Below are positions 19,718 to 28,925 of a stretch of 64,000 nucleotides of DNA, in pieces. Both the position numbers and the translations under genes were made by a program. The notes beneath the pieces were generated by a model, which saw only the letters and a list, made by a program, of their open reading frames with translations, did no database searches and was not told the DNA's origin. Position 1 is the first letter of the stretch; each line of letters opens with the position of its first letter. The DNA lies in assembly GCF_016584085.1 (NCBI RefSeq), contig NZ_NRSJ01000001.1, positions 91,001-155,000 of the forward strand, written 5' to 3'. The stretch is from Halochromatium glycolicum. Lineage in GTDB: Bacteria > Pseudomonadota > Gammaproteobacteria > Chromatiales > Chromatiaceae.

Positions 19718-20410
19718 ATGTCCGATACCTTGAGGGTTGGTGGCCTAACCCCCTTGACCAGCGTCGACTACCCGGGCGAGCTGGCTGCTGTGGTCTACTG
19801 CCAGGGCTGCCCCTGGCGCTGCCCCTACTGCCACAACAGGCACCTCGTCGATGAGACCGGTGCCGTGCCCGCGCAGCTCGACTGGGCTGAGGTCTTGAGG
19901 CGGCTCGAGTCACGCCGGGGTCTGCTCGATGCGGTGGTTTTCAGCGGCGGCGAGCCGACCGCGCAGGCGGCGCTTGCCGCCGCGATGGCCGAGGTCCGCG
20001 CGCTCGGCTTCAAGGTCGGCCTGCATACCGGCGGGCCGTACCCGGAGCGGCTGCAGCGCCTGTTGCCGCACCTGGACTGGGTGGGCCTCGACATCAAGGC
20101 GCTGCCCGAGGACTACGCGCAGGTCACCGGTGCTGCCGGCTCAGGAGAGCGCGCTTGGCAAAGCCTGCGCTTGCTGCTCGATGCCGGTGTCGATCTCGAA
20201 GTCCGGACTACGCCGATGCCCGGCCTCGATGACGACGCCTATCTGCAGCGCCTGATGCAGCAGTTGGCCGATGCCGGTGTCCGCAACTATGTGCTGCAGC
20301 AATGCCAGCCGGTGCATTTACGGGATCCAAGCCTTAAGGGCAGACTCCGCGCCCTTCCTGAACATTGGCCCTCAGCGCCAATCGAGCACGTCGCGCTGCG
20401 GGCGGCTTGA
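19718..20410 (+). CDS. nrdG: Anaerobic ribonucleotide reductase activating protein NrdG
   Basis: Radical SAM enzyme that abstracts a hydrogen from the reductase Gly to make the glycyl radical. It has 230 residues. The cluster motif CQGCPWRCPYCHN is at about residue 28-40; FSGGEPTAQAAL at about 75 is the SAM-contact GGE block. It belongs to the longer NrdG2-like type (TIGR02495 group). Its target here should be the small glycyl-radical protein at 19120-19329. Confidence 0.93.
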   Translation: MSDTLRVGGLTPLTSVDYPGELAAVVYCQGCPWRCPYCHNRHLVDETGAVPAQLDWAEVLRRLESRRGLLDAVVFSGGEPTAQAALAAAMAEVRALGFKVGLHTGGPYPERLQRLLPHLDWVGLDIKALPEDYAQVTGAAGSGERAWQSLRLLLDAGVDLEVRTTPMPGLDDDAYLQRLMQQLADAGVRNYVLQQCQPVHLRDPSLKGRLRALPEHWPSAPIEHVALRAA

Positions 20411-20595
20411 CCGCTACTCGGAAACGGGTTGGGTTGCAAGAACAGCATGCCATCGCAGCGATTCAATTCGTTTGAGATCAGACGCCGCTCAAGCCTGTGA
20501 GCGACGAGCAGAGGGGCCGGTGCTTGCGGAATCTGTAACCGCCAAGCAATAATCCGCCGCGAACTGCGTTGAGATAAGGGACGGAAAGGAGCCAT
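20411..20595. promoter_or_regulatory. Probable cas operon promoter region
   Basis: 185 bases between nrdG and cas3 with no gene. GC content is lower than the flanks. A good ribosome binding site (aaaggagc) precedes the cas3 ATG. I cannot fix a -10/-35 pair with confidence. Confidence 0.4.
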
Positions 20596-22839
20596 ATGAC
20601 CGGCGCAGACCCACCATTGGCGCATGTGCGCTTGGATTCGGATGGCGGTTGGTATCGGCATTCTCTGGCGGAGCACCTTCAAGCCGTTGCTGAATTGTCC
20701 GGCGATTTCGCTTCCTGCTTCGGTGCCTGCGATTGGGCAGTCCTCGCGGGTCAATGGCATGATCTCGGGAAGTACCGCGAGCGATTCCAGCATTACATTC
20801 GTGCGGCTTCGGGACTCGATCGCGAGACGGCCCATATCGAAGCGCGACCTGGGCGCACAACGCATTCGACCGCTGGGGCGCTGCTCGCTGAAGAGCGTTT
20901 CGGGCCGGCCGGTCGCGTACTCTCCTATCTGATCGCCGGACATCATGCCGGTCTCCCCGACTGGAACGCTGGCCTCGATGCCCGTCTAGCCAGCGAGGAC
21001 GCGCGAAACGAGTTGGCCGAGGCCGTCGCAGCTGGACCGCCGGCGGAGATCTTGCAGGCTGAATTGCCGCGGGCTGATTTGCGAGGCGTGCCAGGGGGTT
21101 CTGCTGGCCTTGCCCTTTGGGTGCGGATGCTGTTCTCGTGCTTGGTCGACGCGGACTTTCTGGATACCGAGGCCTTCATGGCGCCGGAGCAGGCGGCGTC
21201 GAGGGCCGGTTGGCCGGACATCGAGGCGCTTGCCGAGCGCTTCGATTCGGCCATGTCGCAACTCCTCGACGAGGCCGAGTCGACGCCCGTCAACCGGCTC
21301 CGCCGCGAGATCCTGCGAGACTGCCGAACCGCCGCAGTTCAAGCGCCGGGCGTCTTCTCGCTGACGGTCCCGACCGGTGGCGGCAAGACGCTGTCCAGTA
21401 TGGCCTTCGCCCTCGACCATGCCCGGCATCACGGCAAGCGGCGCATCATCCACGTCATCCCCTACACCAGCATCATCGAGCAGACCGCGGACGTCTTCCG
21501 CGGCATCTTCGGCGATGCCGTGGTCGAGCATCACAGCGCGGCCGAATCCAGTCCAACCAAGGAAGGGCTCCGCAGCCGGCTCGCCTGCGAGAACTGGGAC
21601 GCGCCCATCATCGTTACCACCAGCGTGCAGTTCTTCGAATCGCTGTTCGCCGCACGGACCTCGCGCTGCCGCAAGCTGCACAACCTGGTCGATAGCGTCG
21701 TCGTACTGGACGAGGTCCAGCTGTTGCCGCCAGGCTTGCTGCAGCCGATCGTCGATGTGCTGAAGCTGCTCAGCGAGCATTACGGGATGACGCTGGTCCT
21801 CTCCACCGCAACCCAACCCGCACTCGACACGCGCCGCTACTTCGATGCGTCGAAGAACTTCGACGGTTTCGGTAACGTCCGCGAGATCATCCCGGACCCC
21901 GATCGGCTGTATGCGAGGCTGAAACGCGTCGAGGTTCAACTGCCCGCAGATCTGCATGAACCAATCGAGTGGGAATCACTCGCGAGCGAGCTATCCAAGC
22001 ACGACTCGGTGCTGGTCGTGGTCAACAGCCGGCGTCATGCCCGTGAGCTCCACAGCCTGATGCCGCCGGGCACGCTGCATCTGTCCGCGCTCATGTGCGG
22101 TGCTCATCGCTCGCAGGTCATCGCCGAGATCAAGCAGCGGCTCGCCGAAGGTGTGCCGACGCGAGTCGTCTCGACCCAACTCGTCGAAGCCGGCGTCGAT
22201 CTAGACTTTCCTGTGGTCTACCGGGCATTGGCGGGGCTCGACTCCATCGCCCAAGCGGCTGGACGCTGCAATCGAGAGGGACGACTGGAACGCGGGCAGG
22301 TGGTGGTTTTCATCCCTCCGGAACGCTCCGGCATCGGTCTGCTGCGAGCCGCTGAGGATGCCTGTTGCGCGACGCTTCATGGCGTCGCCGGTGATCCGCT
22401 GGACCGGGCCTTGTTCGCCCGTTACTTCGAGCACCTCTACTACAGCCGCGACTTGGATGAGAACGGCATCTGTAATCTATTGAAGGCCGGTCAGCGCTCG
22501 CTCGGTGTCCAGTTTCGCACCGCTGCCGAACGTTTCCGAATGATCGAAGAAGATCAGTCACCGGTGGTTGTGCTGTACGACGCCGAGCACGAGGATGCTG
22601 AAGTCAGGAAGCTGCTTGCCGGACTCCGCAAGAACGGAGCGGAGCGTTGGCTGATGCGCAAGCTGCAACGCTACGTCGTCAACGTCCGCGCGCCGGAGAT
22701 TCAACGGCTCCTGACGCAGCAGGACATCGAAGAGGTGATCCCGGGCCTGTTCGCGCAGACCAGCGATTGGCTTTATCACCCGAGCCTCGGCCTGACCATC
22801 GACAAACCGACGCCCACCGCAACGCAGAGCATCATCTGA
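20596..22839 (+). CDS. cas3: CRISPR-associated helicase-nuclease Cas3, type I-C
   Basis: Effector nuclease-helicase that degrades DNA bound by Cascade. It has 747 residues. The N-terminal HD nuclease domain shows WHDLGKY (about residue 55), HSTAGAL and AGHHAGLPDW. The SF2 helicase shows Walker A VPTGGGKTLSS (about 258) and the DEAH-box variant VVLDEVQLLPP (about 372), then VVSTQLVEAGVDLDFPVVYR and the motif VI region SIAQAAGRCNREGR. The HD and helicase domains are fused in this order as in most type I systems. It is the first gene of the cas operon. Confidence 0.97.
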   Translation: MTGADPPLAHVRLDSDGGWYRHSLAEHLQAVAELSGDFASCFGACDWAVLAGQWHDLGKYRERFQHYIRAASGLDRETAHIEARPGRTTHSTAGALLAEERFGPAGRVLSYLIAGHHAGLPDWNAGLDARLASEDARNELAEAVAAGPPAEILQAELPRADLRGVPGGSAGLALWVRMLFSCLVDADFLDTEAFMAPEQAASRAGWPDIEALAERFDSAMSQLLDEAESTPVNRLRREILRDCRTAAVQAPGVFSLTVPTGGGKTLSSMAFALDHARHHGKRRIIHVIPYTSIIEQTADVFRGIFGDAVVEHHSAAESSPTKEGLRSRLACENWDAPIIVTTSVQFFESLFAARTSRCRKLHNLVDSVVVLDEVQLLPPGLLQPIVDVLKLLSEHYGMTLVLSTATQPALDTRRYFDASKNFDGFGNVREIIPDPDRLYARLKRVEVQLPADLHEPIEWESLASELSKHDSVLVVVNSRRHARELHSLMPPGTLHLSALMCGAHRSQVIAEIKQRLAEGVPTRVVSTQLVEAGVDLDFPVVYRALAGLDSIAQAAGRCNREGRLERGQVVVFIPPERSGIGLLRAAEDACCATLHGVAGDPLDRALFARYFEHLYYSRDLDENGICNLLKAGQRSLGVQFRTAAERFRMIEEDQSPVVVLYDAEHEDAEVRKLLAGLRKNGAERWLMRKLQRYVVNVRAPEIQRLLTQQDIEEVIPGLFAQTSDWLYHPSLGLTIDKPTPTATQSII

Positions 22840-22847
22840 AGGACGCC

Positions 22848-23495
22848 ATGAAACGCTATTGCCTGGAGGTCTGGGGCGACTACGCCTGCTTTACGCGGCC
22901 TGAGATGAAGGTCGAGCGCGTCAGCTACGACGTTATTACTCCCTCTGCCGCCCGTGCCATCTTCGATGCCATCCTCTGGAAACCCGCGATCCGCTGGCAT
23001 GTGCGGCGCATCGAGGTGCTGCGGCCCGTCCGCTGGATGACGCTGAAGCGCAACGAGGTCGCGAGCATCGCCTCCGATCGTGCTGGCGCCGAAGGTTACC
23101 GCGGGCTCTTCATCGAGGACGACCATGTCCAGCGCTCCGCGTTGCTACTGCGCGACGTCGCCTACCGTCTGCACGCGGACTTGGAGTTTCGGCATGACAA
23201 GGACCCGAATGCCGCCGCCGTCAAATACCATCAGATGTTCGAGCGGCGCGCGGACAAGGGTCAGTGCGTGAACCAACCTTACCTCGGCTGCCGGGAATTT
23301 CCCGCCTACTTCCGGCGCGTTGCGACCAACTCGACGGAGCCGCCACCCATCACCGACTCCGACGAGCTGGGGTTCATGCTCTTCGATATGGATTTCAGCG
23401 ACCGCGCGAATCCCAAGCCGATGTTCTTCCGTGCTGCCTTACGCAACGGGGTCGTCGATGTGCCAGCCCATGACAGCGAGGAGGTGCGGAGATGA
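22848..23495 (+). CDS. cas5c: Cascade subunit Cas5c (Cas5d), crRNA-processing nuclease
   Basis: RAMP protein that in type I-C both cuts the pre-crRNA and caps the 5' handle, replacing Cas6. It has 215 residues. The opening YCLEVWGDYACFTRPEMKVER and the segment SAARAIFDAILWKPAIRWHV are typical of Cas5d. FPAYFRRV and LGFMLFDMDF lie near the C-terminus. The ATG at 22848 follows aggacgcc; the frame extends upstream into cas3 without homology. No cas6 is present, as expected. It overlaps cas8c by four bases (ATGA). Confidence 0.95.
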   Translation: MKRYCLEVWGDYACFTRPEMKVERVSYDVITPSAARAIFDAILWKPAIRWHVRRIEVLRPVRWMTLKRNEVASIASDRAGAEGYRGLFIEDDHVQRSALLLRDVAYRLHADLEFRHDKDPNAAAVKYHQMFERRADKGQCVNQPYLGCREFPAYFRRVATNSTEPPPITDSDELGFMLFDMDFSDRANPKPMFFRAALRNGVVDVPAHDSEEVRR

Positions 23496-25294
23496 TCCTG
23501 CAAGCACTATACGACCTTTACTCGCGCTACCCGGACGGCGCTCTTCCGATCGAAGGTTATGAAGAAGTACCGATAGCGTTCAAACTGGTCGTGGACGCGA
23601 ATGGGAATTTCGTCGATTTGGTTGATGTCCGCGATATCAAGGGCAATAAGCGCATGCCGAAGAGAATGCGCCTGCCGAGCAAAGTGGATAGACCAGGTCA
23701 AGGGTCTTGGCAAACGGCCTTCCTACTTTGGGATCATCCCCGGTATGTCCTCGGAATCCCGCCCGACGACTCGGCTAAGGAAGCCGCGCTTGCCCCGAAG
23801 CGGGTCGAGGCGTTCGTCAGCCGGATCGAGCAGAGTTTCCCTACCTCCGGGATCGACCCTGGTGTTGATGCAGTTCTAAATTTTTACTCAGGTGGTGGAC
23901 CCGAGCACGCGCGGCAACATCCGCTGCTGCCAGACCTGCTGGATTCGAAGGGCAACGTGGCGTTCCAACTGCTCGGGGACGTCGAACTAGTCGCCCAGCG
24001 ACCAGAAGTCGTTCGGCAGGTCCGAAAAGACTTCGGGGCTGCGAACGATCAAGTATTATCGCCTTGCCTGGTGACGGGTGAGCCTTCTGCGGCATTGCGT
24101 CTGCATCCTGCTACACCCCTGCCAGACAGACGATCGAAAGCGAACGCGAAGCTGCATTCAATGCATGCGAAATCTTCGTGGTCCTACGGAAAGGCTCAGG
24201 GGTTGAATGCGCCCGTCAGCGGGCGCGCTGCATTTCGGTATGCAACCGCTCTGAATCATCTGCTACGCGATGGCTCCGAGCAGAAAGCTCGAATTGCGGA
24301 CAGCTGGGCGGTCTTCTGGGCGGAGCGCCCGCACGATTTGGAAACGGCATTGCCCAATCTGTTTGGGGAGCCACAGATCGATGACCCGGAAGATGGCAAG
24401 CGGGAAGTGCAGCAGATTTACAAGGCGGTGGAATCTGGCAAATTTGCCGTAGGCGGCCGTGACGACCGCGTTCACGTGCTCGGCCTTTCGCCGAGCGATG
24501 CGCGCATCAGCATCCGCTTTTGGCAAACAGCCCCGGCGATTGAACTCGCACGACGCGTGCGACAGCATTTCGAAGACTTACGCATCCATCGCAGGCCCGG
24601 CGAGTTTGAGCATCTGTCTTTGTTCCAGATTCTGGAAGCCTGCGCGCCGCGGGGCGATAAGGGCAAGTTGCCTCCTAATCTAGATGGACAGATTGCGCAC
24701 GCAATCCTGTCTGACCTTCCTTACCCCATCAGCCTGCTCAACGCCGCCATACAGTGCTGTCGAACAGCCGCCCGAAAGCGTCCGCGCGACGAGAAAGTGA
24801 CCTATCCTCGTGCTGCCGCCATCAAAGCTTGGCTCTGCCGCGAGTACCGGCGCACGGGGAAGCCAATAAGCCCCAACGACAGGGAGCCGCAACCCATGCT
24901 CGATCCGCAAAATGCAAACCCCGCCTACCGCCTTGGCCGACTTTTCGCGGTCCTTGAGAGGATCCAAGAGCAGTCCAGCAGGGGCATTAACGCCACCATC
25001 CGCGACCGCTTCTACGGCGCCGCGTCCGGGACGCCGGGCACCGTTTTTCCAACCCTGCTGCGGCTCAAGAACCACCACGTCGCCAAGCTCGGTAAAGGCC
25101 GCGCCGTTCAGATGGAACGCTTGGTCGGCGAGATCATGGAGGGTTTGGACGAGTTCCCACCCCACATGCTGATGTCGGATCAGGGCCGGTTTGCGATCGG
25201 CTATTACCATCAGCGGCAAGCCCTGTTCGCCAAGCGTAGCGAAGAGCCTGAAGGCGAGACCAACGGAACCGATGCCACGGAGACCAAGCAATGA
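23492..25294 (+). CDS. cas8c: Cascade large subunit Cas8c (Csd1)
   Basis: Large subunit of type I-C Cascade, responsible for PAM recognition and Cas3 recruitment. It has 600 residues, in the usual range. It begins [14 protein letters not shown], and Csd1-like blocks such as [12 protein letters not shown] and [27 protein letters not shown] sequence (here [18 protein letters not shown]) are visible. It overlaps cas5c and cas7 by four bases on each side. Parts are less GC-rich than the neighbours, consistent with horizontal transfer. Confidence 0.93.
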   Translation: MILQALYDLYSRYPDGALPIEGYEEVPIAFKLVVDANGNFVDLVDVRDIKGNKRMPKRMRLPSKVDRPGQGSWQTAFLLWDHPRYVLGIPPDDSAKEAALAPKRVEAFVSRIEQSFPTSGIDPGVDAVLNFYSGGGPEHARQHPLLPDLLDSKGNVAFQLLGDVELVAQRPEVVRQVRKDFGAANDQVLSPCLVTGEPSAALRLHPATPLPDRRSKANAKLHSMHAKSSWSYGKAQGLNAPVSGRAAFRYATALNHLLRDGSEQKARIADSWAVFWAERPHDLETALPNLFGEPQIDDPEDGKREVQQIYKAVESGKFAVGGRDDRVHVLGLSPSDARISIRFWQTAPAIELARRVRQHFEDLRIHRRPGEFEHLSLFQILEACAPRGDKGKLPPNLDGQIAHAILSDLPYPISLLNAAIQCCRTAARKRPRDEKVTYPRAAAIKAWLCREYRRTGKPISPNDREPQPMLDPQNANPAYRLGRLFAVLERIQEQSSRGINATIRDRFYGAASGTPGTVFPTLLRLKNHHVAKLGKGRAVQMERLVGEIMEGLDEFPPHMLMSDQGRFAIGYYHQRQALFAKRSEEPEGETNGTDATETKQ

Positions 25295-26484
25295 GCGATT
25301 CAAAACACGACGACTCCACGATCTGCAACCGTTACGACTTCGTCTTGCTGTTCGATGTACAAGACGGAAACCCCAACGGCGATCCGGACGCGGGCAACCT
25401 GCCGCGGCTCGATGCCGAGACAGGACAGGGGCTGGTGACCGATGTGTCCCTGAAGCGCAAGGTCCGCAACTTCATCGGTCTGACCAAGCAGCAGCCCGAT
25501 GGCGAGTTCGAAGACGGCTTCGACATCTATGTCAAAGAGAAGGCCGTGCTCGGCCATGCGCACGTGAAGGCATTCGAGAAGCTCAATATCAATCTCGGGG
25601 AGGCGAGTAGTCATTCGGTCCCGAGGGACTTAATGGAAAAGCTTGGCGAATTCTTGGACGAAAATCCATTGCCAGAGGATGTGACGCTTTCGGTTGACGG
25701 CGACGGGATGCAAGAGCTGAGATTCTCAGCAGTAGCAGAGAAGAAGGCGATCCAGGCCTGGCTGAAGGAAGTGAGCCCGCCGAAGCCGATCAAGGACTTG
25801 TTCTCAGGGTGTCTGAAGGACGTTAAGGCGCGCAAGCCCACTCGGGAGGAGACCGAGCGCGGCCGCGCCCAGATGTGCCAGGACTTCTATGACATCCGCA
25901 CCTTCGGCGCCGTGCTGTCGCTCAAGACGGCGCCCAACTGCGGCCAGGTGCGCGGGCCGGTGCAGATGACCTTCGCCCGCTCGGTTGACCCCATCATCGC
26001 CGCCGAGCATTCCATCACCCGCATGGCAGTCGCCACCGAGGCGGAGGCCGAGAATCAGCAGGGCGACAACCGCACCATGGGGCGCAAGCACACGGTGCCC
26101 TACGGGCTCTATCGCGGCCATGGCTTCATCTCGGCCTTTCTAGCCAAAGACACGAAGTTCAGGAAGGCGGATCTCGACCTGTTCTGGCAAGCCCTGCGGC
26201 AAATGTTCGAGCATGACCGCTCCGCCGCACGCGGCCAGATGGCGACCCGTGGGCTGTATGTCTTCAAGCACGACTCCGAGCTTGGCAATGCTCCGGCGCA
26301 TGAGCTGTTCGATCTGATCCGTATCGAGCGCAGGAACCCCGCGTCACCGCCACGCGCCATCTCGGACTACGCGATCGAAAGTCCTCCCGCCGGCCCCCTT
26401 GATAGATTCCCGAATGTTGAGCTCATCAAGCTGGTGGCGCCAAAGGTCGAAGTGGAAAAGCACGATAATGAGGCTGCGTCATGA
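25291..26484 (+). CDS. cas7: Cascade backbone subunit Cas7c (Csd2) with internal extension
   Basis: Backbone subunit that coats the crRNA. Standard Csd2 sequence is seen at residues 13-100 ([29 protein letters not shown]) and again from about 193 ([49 protein letters not shown]). Between them, about residues 103-192 (25597-25866), lies an extra stretch of roughly 90 residues that usual Csd2 proteins (about 280-300 residues) lack. That makes this protein 397 residues. The DNA of the extra stretch is less GC-rich. Translational overlaps (ATGA) join it to cas8c and to the DUF433 gene. Confidence 0.93.
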   Translation: MSDSKHDDSTICNRYDFVLLFDVQDGNPNGDPDAGNLPRLDAETGQGLVTDVSLKRKVRNFIGLTKQQPDGEFEDGFDIYVKEKAVLGHAHVKAFEKLNINLGEASSHSVPRDLMEKLGEFLDENPLPEDVTLSVDGDGMQELRFSAVAEKKAIQAWLKEVSPPKPIKDLFSGCLKDVKARKPTREETERGRAQMCQDFYDIRTFGAVLSLKTAPNCGQVRGPVQMTFARSVDPIIAAEHSITRMAVATEAEAENQQGDNRTMGRKHTVPYGLYRGHGFISAFLAKDTKFRKADLDLFWQALRQMFEHDRSAARGQMATRGLYVFKHDSELGNAPAHELFDLIRIERRNPASPPRAISDYAIESPPAGPLDRFPNVELIKLVAPKVEVEKHDNEAAS

Positions 26485-26723
26485 CCGACTGGCACGACCA
26501 TATCATCGTCGATGAAGCGATTCCCGCTGGCAAGCCCGTTATCCGCGGCACACGCATCGCCGTTGACCTGCTGATGGACCGGCTCGCGGATGGCTGGACG
26601 ATGGACGACATACTCGCCGTGTATCCTCGAGTGATGCGCGACGATGTGCATGCGGCCATCGGCTTCGTCAACGAGGTCTTTCGTGAAGAGCAGTATGTCG
26701 CTGTCGGCAAGGCCCGCGCATGA
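26481..26723 (+). CDS. DUF433 family protein inside the cas operon
   Basis: An 80-residue protein with the DUF433 pattern: [20 protein letters not shown] near the start, [16 protein letters not shown] in the middle and a [11 protein letters not shown] helix. The fold is a small winged-helix-like domain, and DUF433 proteins usually act as antitoxins next to a PIN-like DUF5615 toxin. No such toxin is present here. The start overlaps the cas7 stop by four bases, so it is translated with the cas genes. Only 25 bases separate it from cas4. Its role is unknown. Confidence 0.88.
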   Translation: MTDWHDHIIVDEAIPAGKPVIRGTRIAVDLLMDRLADGWTMDDILAVYPRVMRDDVHAAIGFVNEVFREEQYVAVGKARA

Positions 26724-26748
26724 GTTCGATAGGGCGTAAAGCGTTGCC

Positions 26749-27378
26749 ATGGAAGAATCATCCGACCCAATCTCCATCTCCGCGCTGCAGCATTGGGGTT
26801 ACTGCCCACGCCAATGCGCGCTGATTCACCAAGAGCAAGCCTTCGCCGATAACGTGCATACCGCTAGAGGGCAGGCTGTTCACCGGCTCGTCGATGTACC
26901 GAGCGACCTGATCAAAGGGGACATCAAGCTCGAGCGGGCGCTGCCGCTCTGGTCCGAGCGCTTGGGACTGATCGGTAAAGCCGATCTCGTCGAAGTGCAT
27001 CCGGACGGCACACGTTTCCCCGTCGAGTTCAAGCACGGCCGAAAGCGGCGCGCATTGCACGACGACCTGCAGCTCGCGGCGCAAGCGATGTGCCTGGAAG
27101 AGATGCTCGGCCGACCCGTGCCCAAAGGGGCGATCTACCATGCATCGAGCCGCCGCCGGAGAGAGGTCGAGATCAGCGCGGCGCTGCGCGACAACGTGGT
27201 TGAAACGGTCGCGGCGATCCGCGCGATGCTCGACGCTGAATGTCTTCCCGCTCCGGCCAATGACGCCCGTTGTCGCGAGTGCTCGCTGCTCGAGATCTGT
27301 CAGCCAGCGCTGGTGGCCAACTACGCTCAGCGTATCGTTGAGCTCGGCGATCTCGACGACATGGATGGCAGCGCATGA
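26749..27378 (+). CDS. cas4: Adaptation nuclease Cas4 (Dna2-like, Fe-S)
   Basis: RecB-family nuclease that trims prespacers and selects PAMs with Cas1-Cas2. It has 209 residues. The four cluster Cys are in YCPRQCALIH (about residue 18-23) and CRECSLLEIC (about residue 174-183). The nuclease core includes GKADLVEV and FPVEFKHGRKR with the catalytic Glu and Lys. It overlaps cas1 by four bases (ATGA). Confidence 0.96.
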   Translation: MEESSDPISISALQHWGYCPRQCALIHQEQAFADNVHTARGQAVHRLVDVPSDLIKGDIKLERALPLWSERLGLIGKADLVEVHPDGTRFPVEFKHGRKRRALHDDLQLAAQAMCLEEMLGRPVPKGAIYHASSRRRREVEISAALRDNVVETVAAIRAMLDAECLPAPANDARCRECSLLEICQPALVANYAQRIVELGDLDDMDGSA

Positions 27379-28415
27379 GTCTCTATCAGATACAGAACAC
27401 CCTCTATGTCATGACGCCCCAGGCGTACGCGCACCTCGACAACGGGACTGTACGCATCGAGGTAGAGCGCGAAACGAAGCTCCGCGTCCCCCTGCATCAT
27501 GTCGGCGGCTTGGTGTGCTTCGGCAACGTCTTAGTGTCGCCGGCTCTGATGCACCAGATGGCAGACGAGGGTCGCGCGCTGGTCCTGCTGGACCGCTTCG
27601 GCCGATTCAAGGCACGGCTCGAAGGGCCGGTATCCGGCAACATCCTGCTGCGTCGCGCGCAACATCGCGCCGCCGACGATGCGGCCTTGACCCTAAGCTT
27701 GGCGAGCGCTCTGCTTCTTGGAAAGCTCCGCAATAGCCGAACGCTCCTATTGCGGGGCGCTCGGGAGGCCGCCCACGAGGCCGATGCCGCAGTGCTCAAG
27801 CGCACGGCTGACAACCTTGGGGCCGCCGTTCGATCCTTGGCGAAGGCAGCGGATCTGGATACCCTGCGCGGGATCGAGGGTGAAGCGGCCCGCGGGTACT
27901 TCAGCGCTGTCAACCATATCGTCAAGCCTAAGCTGCGCGAGCATTTCCAGCTTGATGGCCGCACTCGGCGCCCGCCACGCGATCGCTTCAACGCATTGCT
28001 GTCGTTCTTGTACTCGATGCTGATGAATGACTGCCGCTCGGCCGTCGAAGCGGTAGGGCTCGATGCTCAGCTTGGCTTCCTGCATGCGGTACGTCCTGGC
28101 CGCGCAGCCCTTGCCCTCGATCTCCAGGAGGAATTCCGGTCGGTTCTAGCGGATCGGCTTGCGCTAACGCTCATCAATCGCGGACAGTTGACGCGCAAAG
28201 ATTTCGAGGAACGAGACGGTGGCGCCGTCCTGCTGAACGATCAGGGTCGACGTACAGTGGTGACAGCCTGGCAGGAGCGCAAACAAGAAGAGCTCCAACA
28301 CCCACTGCTGGACACGAACGTTCCCATCGGTGTGCTGCCCTTGCTGCAAGCGCGCATCCTCGCGCGTATGTTGCGCGGCGATATACCGACATACTCCGCC
28401 TATCTAGCACGGTGA
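27375..28415 (+). CDS. cas1: CRISPR integrase Cas1, type I-C
   Basis: Metal-dependent integrase that inserts new spacers. It has 346 residues, normal for I-C. Metal ligands appear as Glu in [10 protein letters not shown] (about residue 170), His in [10 protein letters not shown] (about 235) and Asp in [10 protein letters not shown] (about 249). The gene is intact, so the array could still acquire spacers. Cas2 follows after 40 bases. Confidence 0.97.
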   Translation: MSLYQIQNTLYVMTPQAYAHLDNGTVRIEVERETKLRVPLHHVGGLVCFGNVLVSPALMHQMADEGRALVLLDRFGRFKARLEGPVSGNILLRRAQHRAADDAALTLSLASALLLGKLRNSRTLLLRGAREAAHEADAAVLKRTADNLGAAVRSLAKAADLDTLRGIEGEAARGYFSAVNHIVKPKLREHFQLDGRTRRPPRDRFNALLSFLYSMLMNDCRSAVEAVGLDAQLGFLHAVRPGRAALALDLQEEFRSVLADRLALTLINRGQLTRKDFEERDGGAVLLNDQGRRTVVTAWQERKQEELQHPLLDTNVPIGVLPLLQARILARMLRGDIPTYSAYLAR

Positions 28416-28455
28416 GTCCTCCCGTAGCGGGGGTTCCTGGCGTATCGGGGGCATC

Positions 28456-28746
28456 ATGCTCGTCATCGTCACCTACGATGTGTCCACTGTCACGCCCGCT
28501 GGCCAGAAGCGTCTGCGCCGCGTCGCAAAGGCTTGTGAGCGCTACGGGCAACGGGTTCAGAAGTCGGTGTTCGAATGCCAGGTCGACGACATGCAGTTCG
28601 AAGCATTGGAACGGAGATTGCTCGATGAGATCGACCCTGAGGCCGACAACCTTCGTTTCTACCGGCTCACCGAACCTCATCATCTTAGGGTCAAGCAGTA
28701 CGGCGTGTTTCGTTCTGTCGACTTCGAAGGTCCTCTCGTCGTGTGA
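28456..28746 (+). CDS. cas2: Cas2, spacer acquisition partner of Cas1
   Basis: Small ferredoxin-fold protein of 96 residues that bridges the Cas1 dimers. It opens [16 protein letters not shown] with the conserved Asp at residue 8, followed by [21 protein letters not shown]. It is intact and ends 179 bases before the array. Confidence 0.97.
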   Translation: MLVIVTYDVSTVTPAGQKRLRRVAKACERYGQRVQKSVFECQVDDMQFEALERRLLDEIDPEADNLRFYRLTEPHHLRVKQYGVFRSVDFEGPLVV

Positions 28747-28925
28747 GCTGCGCGAACCCGAAGTGGGCTCGTGATCCCAGACCTTTCGCGCGTAAGCTAA
28801 CAGTTTGATCTGTAGAACATTATCTTTTCGAGCCAGAGGGTCGGCTGCTGTGATCTTGCTTCAAGATTCCAGTTCGCGCGAAGATCGCAAAATCCGCAGC
28901 GAAATCGATGACTTCCGCGTGCGGC
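28747..28925 (+). promoter_or_regulatory. CRISPR leader
   Basis: 179 bases between cas2 and the first repeat, free of genes and more AT-rich in places (for example aacattatcttttcg). The perfect repeats adjoin it while the degenerate repeats are at the far end, which makes this the leader, from which transcription starts and where new spacers are added. Confidence 0.75.

Noticed and set aside
26720..26824. Short frame after the DUF433 gene as a possible toxin partner
   Set aside because: It overlaps cas4, is about 34 codons and resembles no PIN-like protein.
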